Source: Endozoicomonas sp. G2_2 (GTDB lineage Bacteria; Pseudomonadota; Gammaproteobacteria; Nevskiales; Salinisphaeraceae). Taken from it: a DNA stretch of 64,000 nt. The translations under genes were made by a program, and so were the position numbers. The notes below the pieces were generated by a model that ran no database searches, was not told the origin of the DNA, and saw nothing but the letters and a program-made list of their open reading frames with translations. The stretch spans positions 62,001-126,000 of the forward strand of contig NZ_JAGHQU010000002.1 in assembly GCF_017744135.1 (NCBI RefSeq), in the 5' to 3' direction. This document shows, in pieces, positions 1 to 8,228 of the stretch (within the stretch, counting starts at the first letter, position 1; each line of letters begins with the position of its first letter).

Positions 1-2
1 GG

Positions 3-773
3 CAGGCGCACGGCTCGAATCGCCGCATGGCGGCCCGGATATTTCGGCATCCGGGCGGGCCGCGACCGTGGCTGATCTGTATTCACGGTTATCGCATGGG
101 CCTGGACGGGCTCGATCTGTCGCTGTTTCGCGCCAACCGCATGCACCACACGCTGGGCCTTAACGTCGCCATGCCCATTCTGCCGCTGCACGGCGCACGC
201 AGCATCGCGCGCATCACCGGCGGACATTTCCTGGACGGCCCGCTCGCCGACCTCGTCCATGCGCAGGCGCAGGGACTGTGGGATCTGCGTCGGCTCAAGG
301 CCTGGATCGCGGCGCAACAGCCCGGCATGCCGATCGGTGCGCTCGGCTATAGCCTGGGCGGCTACCATGCCGCGCTGCTCGCGGCCTTCGAGGCGGACCT
401 GGCCTGCGTGATCGCCGGTATTCCGTTGACCGATATTCCGGCCGCGCTATGGCGACACATGCCCGGGCTGCATCTGCGCTACATGGAAGCCCAGGGTATC
501 TCGCAGGCCGAGCTCGGCGCGCTCATGGCCCCGGTTTCGCCACTGCATCTGGCCCCCGTGGTGCCGCACGAGCGGCGCTATATCTTTGCTGCCACCGCCG
601 ACCAGCTCGTGGACCCGGCACAGCCGTATCGCCTGTGGGAACACTGGGGACGGCCGGCAATGCACTGGTATCACGGTTCGCATCTGTCGGTGCGGCGCGA
701 AACCGACCTGCTGCCGTTCGTGGAAAACGCGCTGCGGCGCCACGGGCTGCTTGGCAATCGCGATGCCGGCTGA
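3..773 (+). CDS. alpha/beta hydrolase, 5'-truncated by the window edge
   Basis: The reading frame is open to the left edge, so this is probably the C-terminal part of a longer protein; the first internal ATG is at 27. An HG oxyanion motif (CIHGYRMG) is followed by a nucleophile elbow GYSLGG, with serine as the expected nucleophile. An acid candidate lies in ATADQLVDP and a histidine in YHGSHLSV, so the whole Ser-Asp-His triad of the alpha/beta hydrolase fold is visible. There is no signal peptide in the part present. The substrate cannot be inferred. It is separated by about 95 bases from the next gene, a FabH-like synthase, and may or may not be cotranscribed with it. Confidence 0.75.
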   Translation, partial: QAHGSNRRMAARIFRHPGGPRPWLICIHGYRMGLDGLDLSLFRANRMHHTLGLNVAMPILPLHGARSIARITGGHFLDGPLADLVHAQAQGLWDLRRLKAWIAAQQPGMPIGALGYSLGGYHAALLAAFEADLACVIAGIPLTDIPAALWRHMPGLHLRYMEAQGISQAELGALMAPVSPLHLAPVVPHERRYIFAATADQLVDPAQPYRLWEHWGRPAMHWYHGSHLSVRRETDLLPFVENALRRHGLLGNRDAG

Positions 774-867
774 GGCGACGCTGAATGTTGCCCGGTTGTG
801 ACGCGGGCGCTCGCGCGCGAGAATGCCGCGCACTGCTTGATTTGTCGGTCATTGAAGGGGAATACAG

Positions 868-1989
868 GTGAACAACGTCGTCATATCGGCCTCCGGGCTC
901 TATACACCGCCGGAATCGGTTTCCAACGAGGAGCTGGTCACCGCCTTCAACGCCTATGTCGAGAACTTCAATCGCGACAATGCGGATGCGATCGAGGCCG
1001 GCGAGCTCGAGGCGCTGACGCCGTCGAACGCCGACTTCATCTACAAGGCCTCGGGCATCAAGAGCCGCTACGTGGTCGAAAAGAGCGGCATTCTCGACCC
1101 CGAGGTCATGCACCCGTGGATTCGCACCCGCGGCAACGACGAACCATCGCTGCAGTGCGAGATGGCGATCGCCGCGATCGAACCCTGCCTGGAACGCGCC
1201 GGCAAGCGCCCTGAGGATATCGATGCGGTGATCGTGGCCTGCTCGAACCTGCCGCGCCCGTATCCGGCGCTGGCGGTCGAGGTGCAGAAGTATCTCGGCG
1301 CCGGGCGTTTCGGTTTCGATATCAACGTCGCCTGTGCCTCGGCGGCCTTCGGCATTCAGACCGCGGCCGACATGATCAAATCCGGCAGCGCGCGTACGGT
1401 GCTCATGGTCAACCCGGAGATCTGCTCGGCGCATCTGAACTTTCGCGATCGTGACAGCCATTTCATCTTCGGCGACGTCTGCACCGCGGCGCTCATCGAA
1501 CACGCCGACGATGTCGCCGAGGGGCAGGGCTTCGACGTGCTCGGCACCAAGCTCAAGACCGAGTTCTCCAACAACATCCGCAACAACTTCGGTTTCCTCA
1601 ATCGCGCCGAGCAGGACGAGCGTACCGACGCCGACAAGCTGTTCGTGCAGAACGGGCGTCGCGTGTTCAAGGATGTCGCGCCGATGGTCGCGGAGATGAT
1701 CGTCGAGCATGCCAACGAGCTCGACCTCAGCGCCGCGGATATCAAGCGGCTCTGGCTGCACCAGGCCAACATCAACATGAACACGCTCATCAGCAAGCGC
1801 GTGCTGGGCCGTGACGCCGAAGCCGAGGAAATGCCCTCCGTACTGGCCGAGTACGGCAATACCAGTTCCGCCTCGCCGGTGATCGTGTTCCACAAGTTCT
1901 CGGACGACATGGCCGCCGGCGACGTCGGCGTGCTCTGTGGGTTCGGGGCCGGCTATTCGGCCGGCAGTGTCGTGACCCGCAAGCGCTAG
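868..1989 (+). CDS. beta-ketoacyl-ACP synthase III (FabH-like, PA3286-type)
   Basis: This 373-residue thiolase-fold condensing enzyme has the FabH Cys-His-Asn triad: C156 in NVACASAAF, H298 in LWLHQANINMN and N331 in EYGNTSSAS. It is longer than classical FabH (about 320 residues), with extra sequence near residues 25-95. That resembles the Pseudomonas PA3286 group, which is known to feed medium-chain acyl-CoA from beta-oxidation into fatty acid synthesis. The GTG start at 868 is preceded by a good ribosome site (GAAGGGG at 854-860). It likely condenses an acyl-CoA primer with malonyl-ACP in the cytosol. Family membership is firm; primer preference is inferred. pepN begins 42 bases downstream and could be cotranscribed. 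Confidence 0.88.
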   Translation: MNNVVISASGLYTPPESVSNEELVTAFNAYVENFNRDNADAIEAGELEALTPSNADFIYKASGIKSRYVVEKSGILDPEVMHPWIRTRGNDEPSLQCEMAIAAIEPCLERAGKRPEDIDAVIVACSNLPRPYPALAVEVQKYLGAGRFGFDINVACASAAFGIQTAADMIKSGSARTVLMVNPEICSAHLNFRDRDSHFIFGDVCTAALIEHADDVAEGQGFDVLGTKLKTEFSNNIRNNFGFLNRAEQDERTDADKLFVQNGRRVFKDVAPMVAEMIVEHANELDLSAADIKRLWLHQANINMNTLISKRVLGRDAEAEEMPSVLAEYGNTSSASPVIVFHKFSDDMAAGDVGVLCGFGAGYSAGSVVTRKR

Positions 1990-2031
1990 TCACGGCAGCA
2001 ATATTTTTCGTTCTTCCGAGGCAGTGATCCC

Positions 2032-4650
2032 ATGAGCGGCAACCCGCAGCGCAAGTACCGCGCCGACTACGCCGTCCCGGCCTATCTCATCGATACGGCC
2101 GATCTGGATTTCGATATCCGCGATGATCACACCGCGGTGCGTGCGGTCTACGGCGTGCGACGTAACCCCGAATCAGCGGACACGCAGCAATGGCGTCTCG
2201 ACGGGCGCGACATGCGGTTCGTTTCCGTAGCCATCGACGATCGCGAGCTGTCCGAGAACGAATACCGGCTGACCGACGACGCGCTCGTCGTCGACAATCC
2301 GCCCGAGCGTTTCACGCTCACGGTCGAGAACGTCATCGACCCCGAGCACAATCTGTCGCTGGAAGGCTTCTATCGCTCCGGCGATATCCTGTGCAGCCAG
2401 TGCGAGGCGAACGGTTTCTCGCGTATCACCTATTTCCCGGATCGCCCCGACGTGATGGCGCGCTACACCACGCGTATCAGCGCCGACGCGAAAACCTTTC
2501 CGGTGCTGCTGGCTAACGGCAACTGCGTGGACTCGGGCGAACTCGACGGTGGGCGCCACTACGCCGTCTTCGAGGATCCCTTTGCCAAGCCCTGTTATCT
2601 GTTCGCGATCGTCGCCGGCGATCTGGGCGTGATACAAGACAGCTATACGACCACCTCCGGCCGCGAAGTCGATCTGCGCCTGTACACCGAGCACGGCAAC
2701 GAGGATCAGTGCCACCACGCCATGGCGTCGCTCAAGCAGGCGATGGCCTGGGACGAGGACACCTACGGGCTGGAATACGATCTCGACAGTTATGTGACCG
2801 TCGCGGTCGGCAGCTTCAACATGGGCGCGATGGAGAACAAGGGCCTGAACGTGTTCAACACGGCCTGCATCTTCGCCCGTGCTGATACCGCCACCGATAG
2901 CGATTTTGCGCTCGTGCGCGACGTCGTCGCCCACGAATACTTCCACAACTACACCGGCAACCGCGTGACCTGTCGCGACTGGTTCCAGCTGTCGTTGAAG
3001 GAAGGGCTGACGGTCTATCGCGAGCACCAGTTCGCTATCGACCAGGGTTCGCCGGGCGTCACCCGCATCCGCCAGGTGCGCACCATGCGCGAGATCCAGT
3101 TCCCCGAGGACGGTGGCCCGCGCGCGCATCCGGTACGCCCGGAGTCCTACGTGGAGATGAACAACTTCTACACCATCACGGTGTACGAAAAAGGCGCCGA
3201 GGTGATCCGCATGATCGCCCAGATGGCCGGCCGCGAGGCTTTCCTTGCCGCGGTACGCCATTATCTGGACAAGCACGACGGCCAGGCCGTGACTATCGAG
3301 GATTTTGTGGTCGCGATGGAGGAATCCACCGGTCTCGATCTCGAACAGTTCCGGCGCTGGTATGCCCAGGCGGGCACGCCGCGCGTGCGGGTCGAAACCG
3401 CCTTCGACAACGGCGAACTCGCGCTCACGCTCTCCCAGCACACGCCGGCCACGCCGGGCCAGAACGAGAAGGCGGAGTTCGATATCCCGGTCGAGATCGC
3501 CCTGTTCGATGCCAACGGTGCGCCGGTGCGCGAACCCGAAGTGCTGCGTCTGAACACGGCAGAAAAGACCTGGACGTTCGACGGTTTCGACGCCGAGCCC
3601 ACCGTATCCGCGCTGCGAGGGTTCACCGCACCCGTACGCCTGGAATACGACCAGAGCGACGCCGCGCTGGCGCGGCTGATGGCCCACGACAGCGATCCGG
3701 TCTGTCGCTGGGACGCAGCCCAGGCGCTGTATCTGAAAACGCTGGTGGCGGACGTGGGCGCACGCTGCGATGGCCAGGCGCCGGTCAAAGCGCCCGATCT
3801 GTTGTTCGATGCCATCGAAACGCTGCTCGACAACCCGCCGGCCGACCGGGAACTGCTCGCCGAGATGCTCACCCTGCCCAGCGAAGCCATGATCGGCGAA
3901 CAGTTCGAGGCGATCGATGTGTTCGCGATCGATGCCGCGCGTAGCGCCCTCAAGCAGGCGATCGCCACGCGTTTTGCCGTACGTTTCGAAGCGCTCGCCG
4001 GCGAGCACGCCGCGCAGGGCGCTTATGTGTTCAATGTGGCGGAAGCGGGACGGCGACGCGTGCTCGCGTTGGCACTGGACTATCTCGCCGCGATCGATGC
4101 GCCCGGCATCGTCGAGCGTGCGGCCGCGCTTTATGACGCGGCCGACAACATGACCGACCGCATGGCCGCTCTCGAGGCGCTGCGGGACAGGAGCGATCCG
4201 GCGCGGGATCGCGTGCTGGATGATTTCGCCGCCACCTGGGCGGACTATCCGCTGGTCATGGACAAATGGCTGCGTCTACAGGCCATGACCCGGCGCGACG
4301 ACAGCATCGAGCGGGTGCGCGAACTCCTCGCCGATTCCCGCTTTGATTTCACCAACCCCAACCGCATCCGCGCGCTGCTTGGCGGGTTCGCCCGGGGCAA
4401 CCGGCCGGGCTTTCATCGCACCGACGGCGCGGGCTATGCATTGATCGCGGATGAGATTCTGCGGTTGGACGCGCTCAACCCGCAGCTCGCGGCCGCGCTT
4501 GCCGGCATTCTCGCGCCTTGGCGGCGGCATGTGGCGGCCCAGGCGAACGGCATGTACGCCGCGCTGGAACGTCTGGGCGCGGCCGAGCTGTCGGACAACA
4601 CGCGCGAGATCGTGGATGCCGGGCTCGAGCGCAGCGGGGAAGCGGCTTAA
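2032..4650 (+). CDS. pepN: aminopeptidase N (M1 metallopeptidase)
   Basis: The 872-residue protein matches the size of bacterial PepN. The exopeptidase motif GAMEN is at residues 265-269. The zinc site HEYFH spans 301-305 with the third ligand E324 in LKEGLTVYR. The N-terminal beta domain, thermolysin-like catalytic domain and long helical C-terminal domain are all present. There is no signal peptide, so it is a cytosolic enzyme trimming N-terminal residues from peptides during protein turnover. The ATG start at 2032 follows a GAGGCA ribosome site. The next gene, phoB, has its own Pho-box-like sequence, so pepN probably ends its transcript before it. Confidence 0.95.
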   Translation: MSGNPQRKYRADYAVPAYLIDTADLDFDIRDDHTAVRAVYGVRRNPESADTQQWRLDGRDMRFVSVAIDDRELSENEYRLTDDALVVDNPPERFTLTVENVIDPEHNLSLEGFYRSGDILCSQCEANGFSRITYFPDRPDVMARYTTRISADAKTFPVLLANGNCVDSGELDGGRHYAVFEDPFAKPCYLFAIVAGDLGVIQDSYTTTSGREVDLRLYTEHGNEDQCHHAMASLKQAMAWDEDTYGLEYDLDSYVTVAVGSFNMGAMENKGLNVFNTACIFARADTATDSDFALVRDVVAHEYFHNYTGNRVTCRDWFQLSLKEGLTVYREHQFAIDQGSPGVTRIRQVRTMREIQFPEDGGPRAHPVRPESYVEMNNFYTITVYEKGAEVIRMIAQMAGREAFLAAVRHYLDKHDGQAVTIEDFVVAMEESTGLDLEQFRRWYAQAGTPRVRVETAFDNGELALTLSQHTPATPGQNEKAEFDIPVEIALFDANGAPVREPEVLRLNTAEKTWTFDGFDAEPTVSALRGFTAPVRLEYDQSDAALARLMAHDSDPVCRWDAAQALYLKTLVADVGARCDGQAPVKAPDLLFDAIETLLDNPPADRELLAEMLTLPSEAMIGEQFEAIDVFAIDAARSALKQAIATRFAVRFEALAGEHAAQGAYVFNVAEAGRRRVLALALDYLAAIDAPGIVERAAALYDAADNMTDRMAALEALRDRSDPARDRVLDDFAATWADYPLVMDKWLRLQAMTRRDDSIERVRELLADSRFDFTNPNRIRALLGGFARGNRPGFHRTDGAGYALIADEILRLDALNPQLAAALAGILAPWRRHVAAQANGMYAALERLGAAELSDNTREIVDAGLERSGEAA

Positions 4651-4676
4651 AGCGCTGCCACGGGGCAGTCTTCGCA

Positions 4677-4694
4677 CTGTCATATTGTTGTAAT
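4677..4694 (+). promoter_or_regulatory. Pho-box-like site upstream of phoB
   Basis: The sequence CTGTCATATTGTTGTAAT consists of a perfect CTGTCAT half-site, a 4-base spacer and a weaker TTGTAAT half-site, matching the PhoB box architecture of two 7-mers 11 bases apart. It lies about 35 bases before the phoB start, which suggests autoregulation by phosphorylated PhoB as in Escherichia coli. The assignment is by pattern only. Confidence 0.7.
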
Positions 4695-4728
4695 ATCGAG
4701 TGCCTAGCGTTACGGCGTCATAGTCCCC

Positions 4729-5439
4729 ATGAGACCCAACGTAATGCAGCACAAGCACGTTCTGATCGTCGAGGATGAAGCGCCGATTCGCGACATGATT
4801 CGGTTCGCGCTCGAGCGCTCGGATTTCACCGTGAGCGAGGCCGAGGATGCCCAGGAGGCACGGCTCGCGATCGCGGAGCGCCGGCCCGATCTGGTGCTGC
4901 TGGACTGGATGCTGCCGGGGGTTTCGGGCGCCGAGTTCGCGCGCGAACTGCGGCGTGACGAGCTCACCGCGGACCTGGCCATCATCATGGTCACGGCACG
5001 CGTGGATGCGGACGACCGCGTGCGCGGACTCAACCTCGGCGCGGATGATTACGTCACCAAGCCGTTTTCCTCCTCCGAGCTGGTCGCGCGCGTACGCGCG
5101 GTGCTGCGCCGCAGCCTGCCGGGCGGCGAGGACGAGACGCTGGAGCTCGACGGACTCACCCTGGACGCCGCCAGCCAGCGCGTGGCGGCGGGCGATTCGC
5201 CGGTCAAGCTCGGGCCGACCGAATATCGTCTGCTGCGTTTTTTCATGAGCAACCCGGAGCGCGTCTATTCGCGCGAGCAGATGCTCGACCGGGTCTGGGG
5301 GCAGAACGTGTTCGTCGAGGAACGTACGGTCGACGTGCATATACGCCGACTGCGCAAGGCGCTGGCGCCGTTCGGTTTCGACCATTTCATCCAGACGGTA
5401 CGGGGCAGCGGCTATCGATTCTCCAGCAAGGCGGTCTAG
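4729..5439 (+). CDS. phoB: phosphate regulon response regulator PhoB
   Basis: OmpR/PhoB-type response regulator of 236 residues. The receiver domain (about 8-125) has the acidic pocket in VEDE, the phosphoacceptor D59 in LLDWMLPG and K111 in VTKPFSS. The C-terminal winged helix (about 140-233) includes the GPTEYRLL and VDVHIRRLRKAL signatures. Phosphorylated by PhoR at low phosphate, it binds Pho boxes. phoR follows after 27 bases, and the pst genes and a phosphate porin are next door. ATG 4729 is used here; ATG 4744 would give a start closer to typical PhoB (MQHKHVLIVEDE), and neither has a strong ribosome site. Confidence 0.95.
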   Translation: MRPNVMQHKHVLIVEDEAPIRDMIRFALERSDFTVSEAEDAQEARLAIAERRPDLVLLDWMLPGVSGAEFARELRRDELTADLAIIMVTARVDADDRVRGLNLGADDYVTKPFSSSELVARVRAVLRRSLPGGEDETLELDGLTLDAASQRVAAGDSPVKLGPTEYRLLRFFMSNPERVYSREQMLDRVWGQNVFVEERTVDVHIRRLRKALAPFGFDHFIQTVRGSGYRFSSKAV

Positions 5440-5466
5440 CCGGCGCGCAAGCGCCGGGGTGCGCCG

Positions 5467-6798
5467 ATGAGCAGTATGCCGTCGATCGGGGCGGCTCGGG
5501 TCTGGCGACGCGAGTGCCTGATCATCCTGCTATGGCTGGCGTTGTGCGCGGTGCTGGGCCTGATGGTGGGCCACGTGCTGGTGGCCGTGCTGCTGGGCGT
5601 CTGCGCCTATCTGGGCATGCAGCTGGTTTATGCCTACCAGCTGCATCGCTGGCTGCTTTCGGATCGCATCGAGCCCTCGGACGGCTTCGGTGTATGGCAG
5701 GAAATCTATACCGAGCTCTATCGGCTCAAGCAGCGCAATCGCAAGCGCAAGAAGCGACTCAAAAGCATCGTTCACGAGTTTCAGGCGTCGACCGCCGCAC
5801 TGCCTGACGGCGCGGTCGTTCTGGATTCGCAGGGGCGCATTGTCTGGTTCAACGATGCGGCCGGCGCGCTGATGGCGCTGCGCAGCCCGCAGGATCTCGG
5901 CCAGCGGCTGGCCAACCTGCTGCGTCATCCCAAGGTTTCCGGTTATCTGGCCAGCGCCACCGAGATCGGCGAGCTGGAAATTCCGTCCCCGGTCAACGAG
6001 GACGATACCGTTCTCATGCGGCTGATTCCCTATGGCAACAATCAGCGCCTGTTGATCGCACGCGACATCAGCGAACAGAAGCGCCTCGAACACACGCGGC
6101 GTGACTTCGTCGCCAACGCCTCGCACGAATTGCGTACGCCGCTCACGGTGTTGCGCGGTTATCTGGAGATGATGGAAGAAGAGGCCGGCGATCAGGGCGC
6201 ATTGGCGGGCTGGCAGGCCCCCATCCGCGAGATGGGCGAACAGTCGCGGCGCATGAACCGCATCATCGAGAGCCTGCTCAAGCTCGCCCGGCTTGAAGGC
6301 GAGGGTCTGCAGCAGCGCCAGGAACATGTCGACGTGCCGACGATGATCAATGCACTCGTCGACGACATGCGCCGCACCCCCGCCGGCGCCACACACGAGA
6401 TCACCCTCGAGGCGGAAGCCGAACTCGGCCTCTACGGCCGTCCGGGCGAACTGGAGAGCGTGTTCTCCAATCTGTTGTCCAATGCCGTGCGCTATACGCC
6501 CGAAGCGGGCGCCATCCGCGTTCGCTGGTGGCGCGACGACGAGGCCGCCTGTTTTTCCGTGACCGATACTGGGCCGGGTATCGAGGCCGGGCACATACCG
6601 CGCCTGACCGAGCGTTTCTACCGGGTGGATCCGGGACGCAAGGCCAGCAGCGGCGGCACCGGCCTGGGACTGGCCATCGTCAAGCATTGTCTCGAGCATC
6701 ACGAGGGCGAGCTGGATATCACCAGCACGCCCGGTGAAGGGTCGACGTTCACGTGTCGGTTCCCGGCGCAGCGGGCACTCGATCGACGGGCGGCCTGA
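5467..6798 (+). CDS. phoR: phosphate regulon sensor histidine kinase PhoR
   Basis: 443-residue PhoR-type kinase. Two hydrophobic helices (about residues 17-35 and 37-55) form a membrane hairpin with almost no periplasmic loop, as is typical of PhoR. A basic linker follows (RNRKRKKRLK, about 90-99), then a PAS domain (about 105-205). The HisKA domain has H220 in ANASHELRTP, and the HATPase domain has the N box (SNLLSNAVRYTP) and G boxes (DTGPGI, GGTGLGLAI). It phosphorylates PhoB under phosphate limitation and is thought to sense Pst-PhoU state rather than phosphate itself. It is transcribed with phoB. Confidence 0.95.
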   Translation: MSSMPSIGAARVWRRECLIILLWLALCAVLGLMVGHVLVAVLLGVCAYLGMQLVYAYQLHRWLLSDRIEPSDGFGVWQEIYTELYRLKQRNRKRKKRLKSIVHEFQASTAALPDGAVVLDSQGRIVWFNDAAGALMALRSPQDLGQRLANLLRHPKVSGYLASATEIGELEIPSPVNEDDTVLMRLIPYGNNQRLLIARDISEQKRLEHTRRDFVANASHELRTPLTVLRGYLEMMEEEAGDQGALAGWQAPIREMGEQSRRMNRIIESLLKLARLEGEGLQQRQEHVDVPTMINALVDDMRRTPAGATHEITLEAEAELGLYGRPGELESVFSNLLSNAVRYTPEAGAIRVRWWRDDEAACFSVTDTGPGIEAGHIPRLTERFYRVDPGRKASSGGTGLGLAIVKHCLEHHEGELDITSTPGEGSTFTCRFPAQRALDRRAA

Positions 6799-6833
6799 CC
6801 GGTCGGCCAGGGCCTTTCATGACGGCGATTACG

Positions 6834-6873
6834 CTGTCACGCAACCGTCATATAGCAGTTACATAGCTGTCAT
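6834..6873 (+). promoter_or_regulatory. double Pho box upstream of the phosphate porin gene
   Basis: Four 7-mers are spaced exactly 11 bases apart: CTGTCAC (6834), CCGTCAT (6845), CAGTTAC (6856) and CTGTCAT (6867). This equals two tandem Pho boxes with 4-base spacers. It lies 62-102 bases upstream of the porin ATG, a suitable position for PhoB activation. It is the strongest PhoB site in the window. Confidence 0.85.
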
Positions 6874-6935
6874 ATCGCTCCGGTAGTTTCTTCCGCGGCT
6901 GACCAAGCCGAGACATTTACAGGGAGACACTACTG

Positions 6936-8144
6936 ATGAACCGTTTTCAATTGCGCGCCGGGGGCGTGCTCGCAGGCGTGGCGATGACGGCGATGCCGAT
7001 GATCGCATCCGCCGGCATCACGCTGTACGAGGAAGGGGAGAAGTCCCTCGAGATCGGTGGTCGTCTGCAGCCGCAGTATCGGCTTGTCGACGGCGACAAC
7101 GAAGGCGCCGAGGGCAGCGATTCGGGCGACGACTTTTTCCTGCGTCGCATGCGCTTCTATATCGAAGGCACCGTCACCGAAAACATCTATGGCATCTGGC
7201 AGGTGGACTTCGGCGACACCTCCGACGATCCGGAAGTCAAGGACGCCTTCATCAACTATTCCGGCCTGCCGATGGGCAACATCACCGTCGGTAACGCCAA
7301 CGTGCCGTTCTCGCGGGAACTGCTGACGTCCTCCAAGCGCCAGCAGTTCGTCGAGCGCACCGTGGTGGGTGACCACAACTTCGGTGTGCCGGACCGCCAG
7401 ATGGGCGTGACCTACAACCTCGACGACAACGACATGGTGCAGGGCTCCATCGGTGTTTACCAGGCCGGTATCGACCCGAGCTTTTCGAAGATCGACTTCG
7501 AATCGCGCGTGAGCTCCGACGCCGAGTACTTCGGCAACATGGTCGCCGGTCGTGTCGATATCACCCCACTGGGCGCGTTCAAGATGGCCCAGGGTGCGTT
7601 CGGTGAAGACACCCGTTTCGGCATCGGCCTGAACGCCTTCACCTGGAACAACGACGACGATATCAGCGAAGGCGATATCCAGAACCAGTTCGACACCGTC
7701 AACGGCTACGGCGTGGACGCTGCCTTCCGTGCCGGCTATTTCTCGATGGACGCAGGCGTGCAGTACTTCGACGCCGACACGATCGACGGTGCCGACACCG
7801 CGACCGGGCTGGTCAACGAAGACGGCGACGCCCAGTTCACGACCTATCTCGTCAAGGCCGGCTACATGGTCGTACCGAGCAAGCTCGAGTTCGTGGCCGG
7901 TTTCTCTGCGCTGGACCCGGACGACGGTTTCTATGCCGGGGGCGAGAACTATGACGACACGGACAAGCGTTACTCGGCGGGTCTGAACTACTTCTTCAAC
8001 AAGCACAACGCCAAGATCCAGCTCACCTACGAAATGGGTCGCGACGTGCTGTACACGAACGACGCCAACGGCCAGGTCGAAACGCCGTCCAACATCGGCA
8101 GCGACCAGAACACGCTGTTCCTGCAGTTCCAACAGGTGCTTTAA
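6936..8144 (+). CDS. phosphate-selective porin, OprP/OprO family
   Basis: 402-residue outer membrane protein. A signal peptide (MNRFQLRAGG to about ASAG at residue 27) precedes a mature part rich in alternating beta strands and acidic loops. Features include the conserved RRMRFYIEGTVTENIYGIWQVDFG segment type of OprP/OprO porins and a terminal aromatic-rich strand (TLFLQFQQVL). It forms an anion channel for phosphate or polyphosphate through the outer membrane. The ATG at 6936 has a clear ribosome site (AGGGAGA at 6921-6927). Transcription is probably switched on by PhoB through the double Pho box just upstream and ends at the hairpin at 8187-8214. Precise anion selectivity is not visible from sequence. 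Confidence 0.85.
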   Translation: MNRFQLRAGGVLAGVAMTAMPMIASAGITLYEEGEKSLEIGGRLQPQYRLVDGDNEGAEGSDSGDDFFLRRMRFYIEGTVTENIYGIWQVDFGDTSDDPEVKDAFINYSGLPMGNITVGNANVPFSRELLTSSKRQQFVERTVVGDHNFGVPDRQMGVTYNLDDNDMVQGSIGVYQAGIDPSFSKIDFESRVSSDAEYFGNMVAGRVDITPLGAFKMAQGAFGEDTRFGIGLNAFTWNNDDDISEGDIQNQFDTVNGYGVDAAFRAGYFSMDAGVQYFDADTIDGADTATGLVNEDGDAQFTTYLVKAGYMVVPSKLEFVAGFSALDPDDGFYAGGENYDDTDKRYSAGLNYFFNKHNAKIQLTYEMGRDVLYTNDANGQVETPSNIGSDQNTLFLQFQQVL

Positions 8145-8186
8145 CGCCTTCCCTGAAAAGAAGAAGACGGATTGCTCCCCCATCGT

Positions 8187-8214
8187 GACCCCGGCTTTGC
8201 CGGGGTCTTTTTTT
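8187..8214 (+). terminator. rho-independent terminator after the porin gene
   Basis: An 8-base-pair perfect stem, GACCCCGG and CCGGGGTC, encloses a CTTTG loop and is followed by seven T residues. It lies 43 bases after the porin stop and ends only 14 bases before the lipoprotein start. The next gene may therefore be expressed at lower level by readthrough, or from a promoter not recognised here. Confidence 0.9.
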
Positions 8215-8228
8215 GCACGAGGGATTTT

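Noticed and set aside
523-1893. Long minus-strand open frame opposite the FabH-like gene
   Set aside because: It is antisense to a well-supported gene, with protein composition typical of high-GC shadow frames (runs of Arg, Gly and His).
2173-4008. 611-codon minus-strand frame opposite pepN
   Set aside because: It lies entirely within pepN, which has all its catalytic motifs; the antisense product resembles no protein family.
4655-4669. Small hairpin after pepN
   Set aside because: Only a 5-base-pair stem (CTGCC/GGCAG) with no T run, too weak for a terminator.
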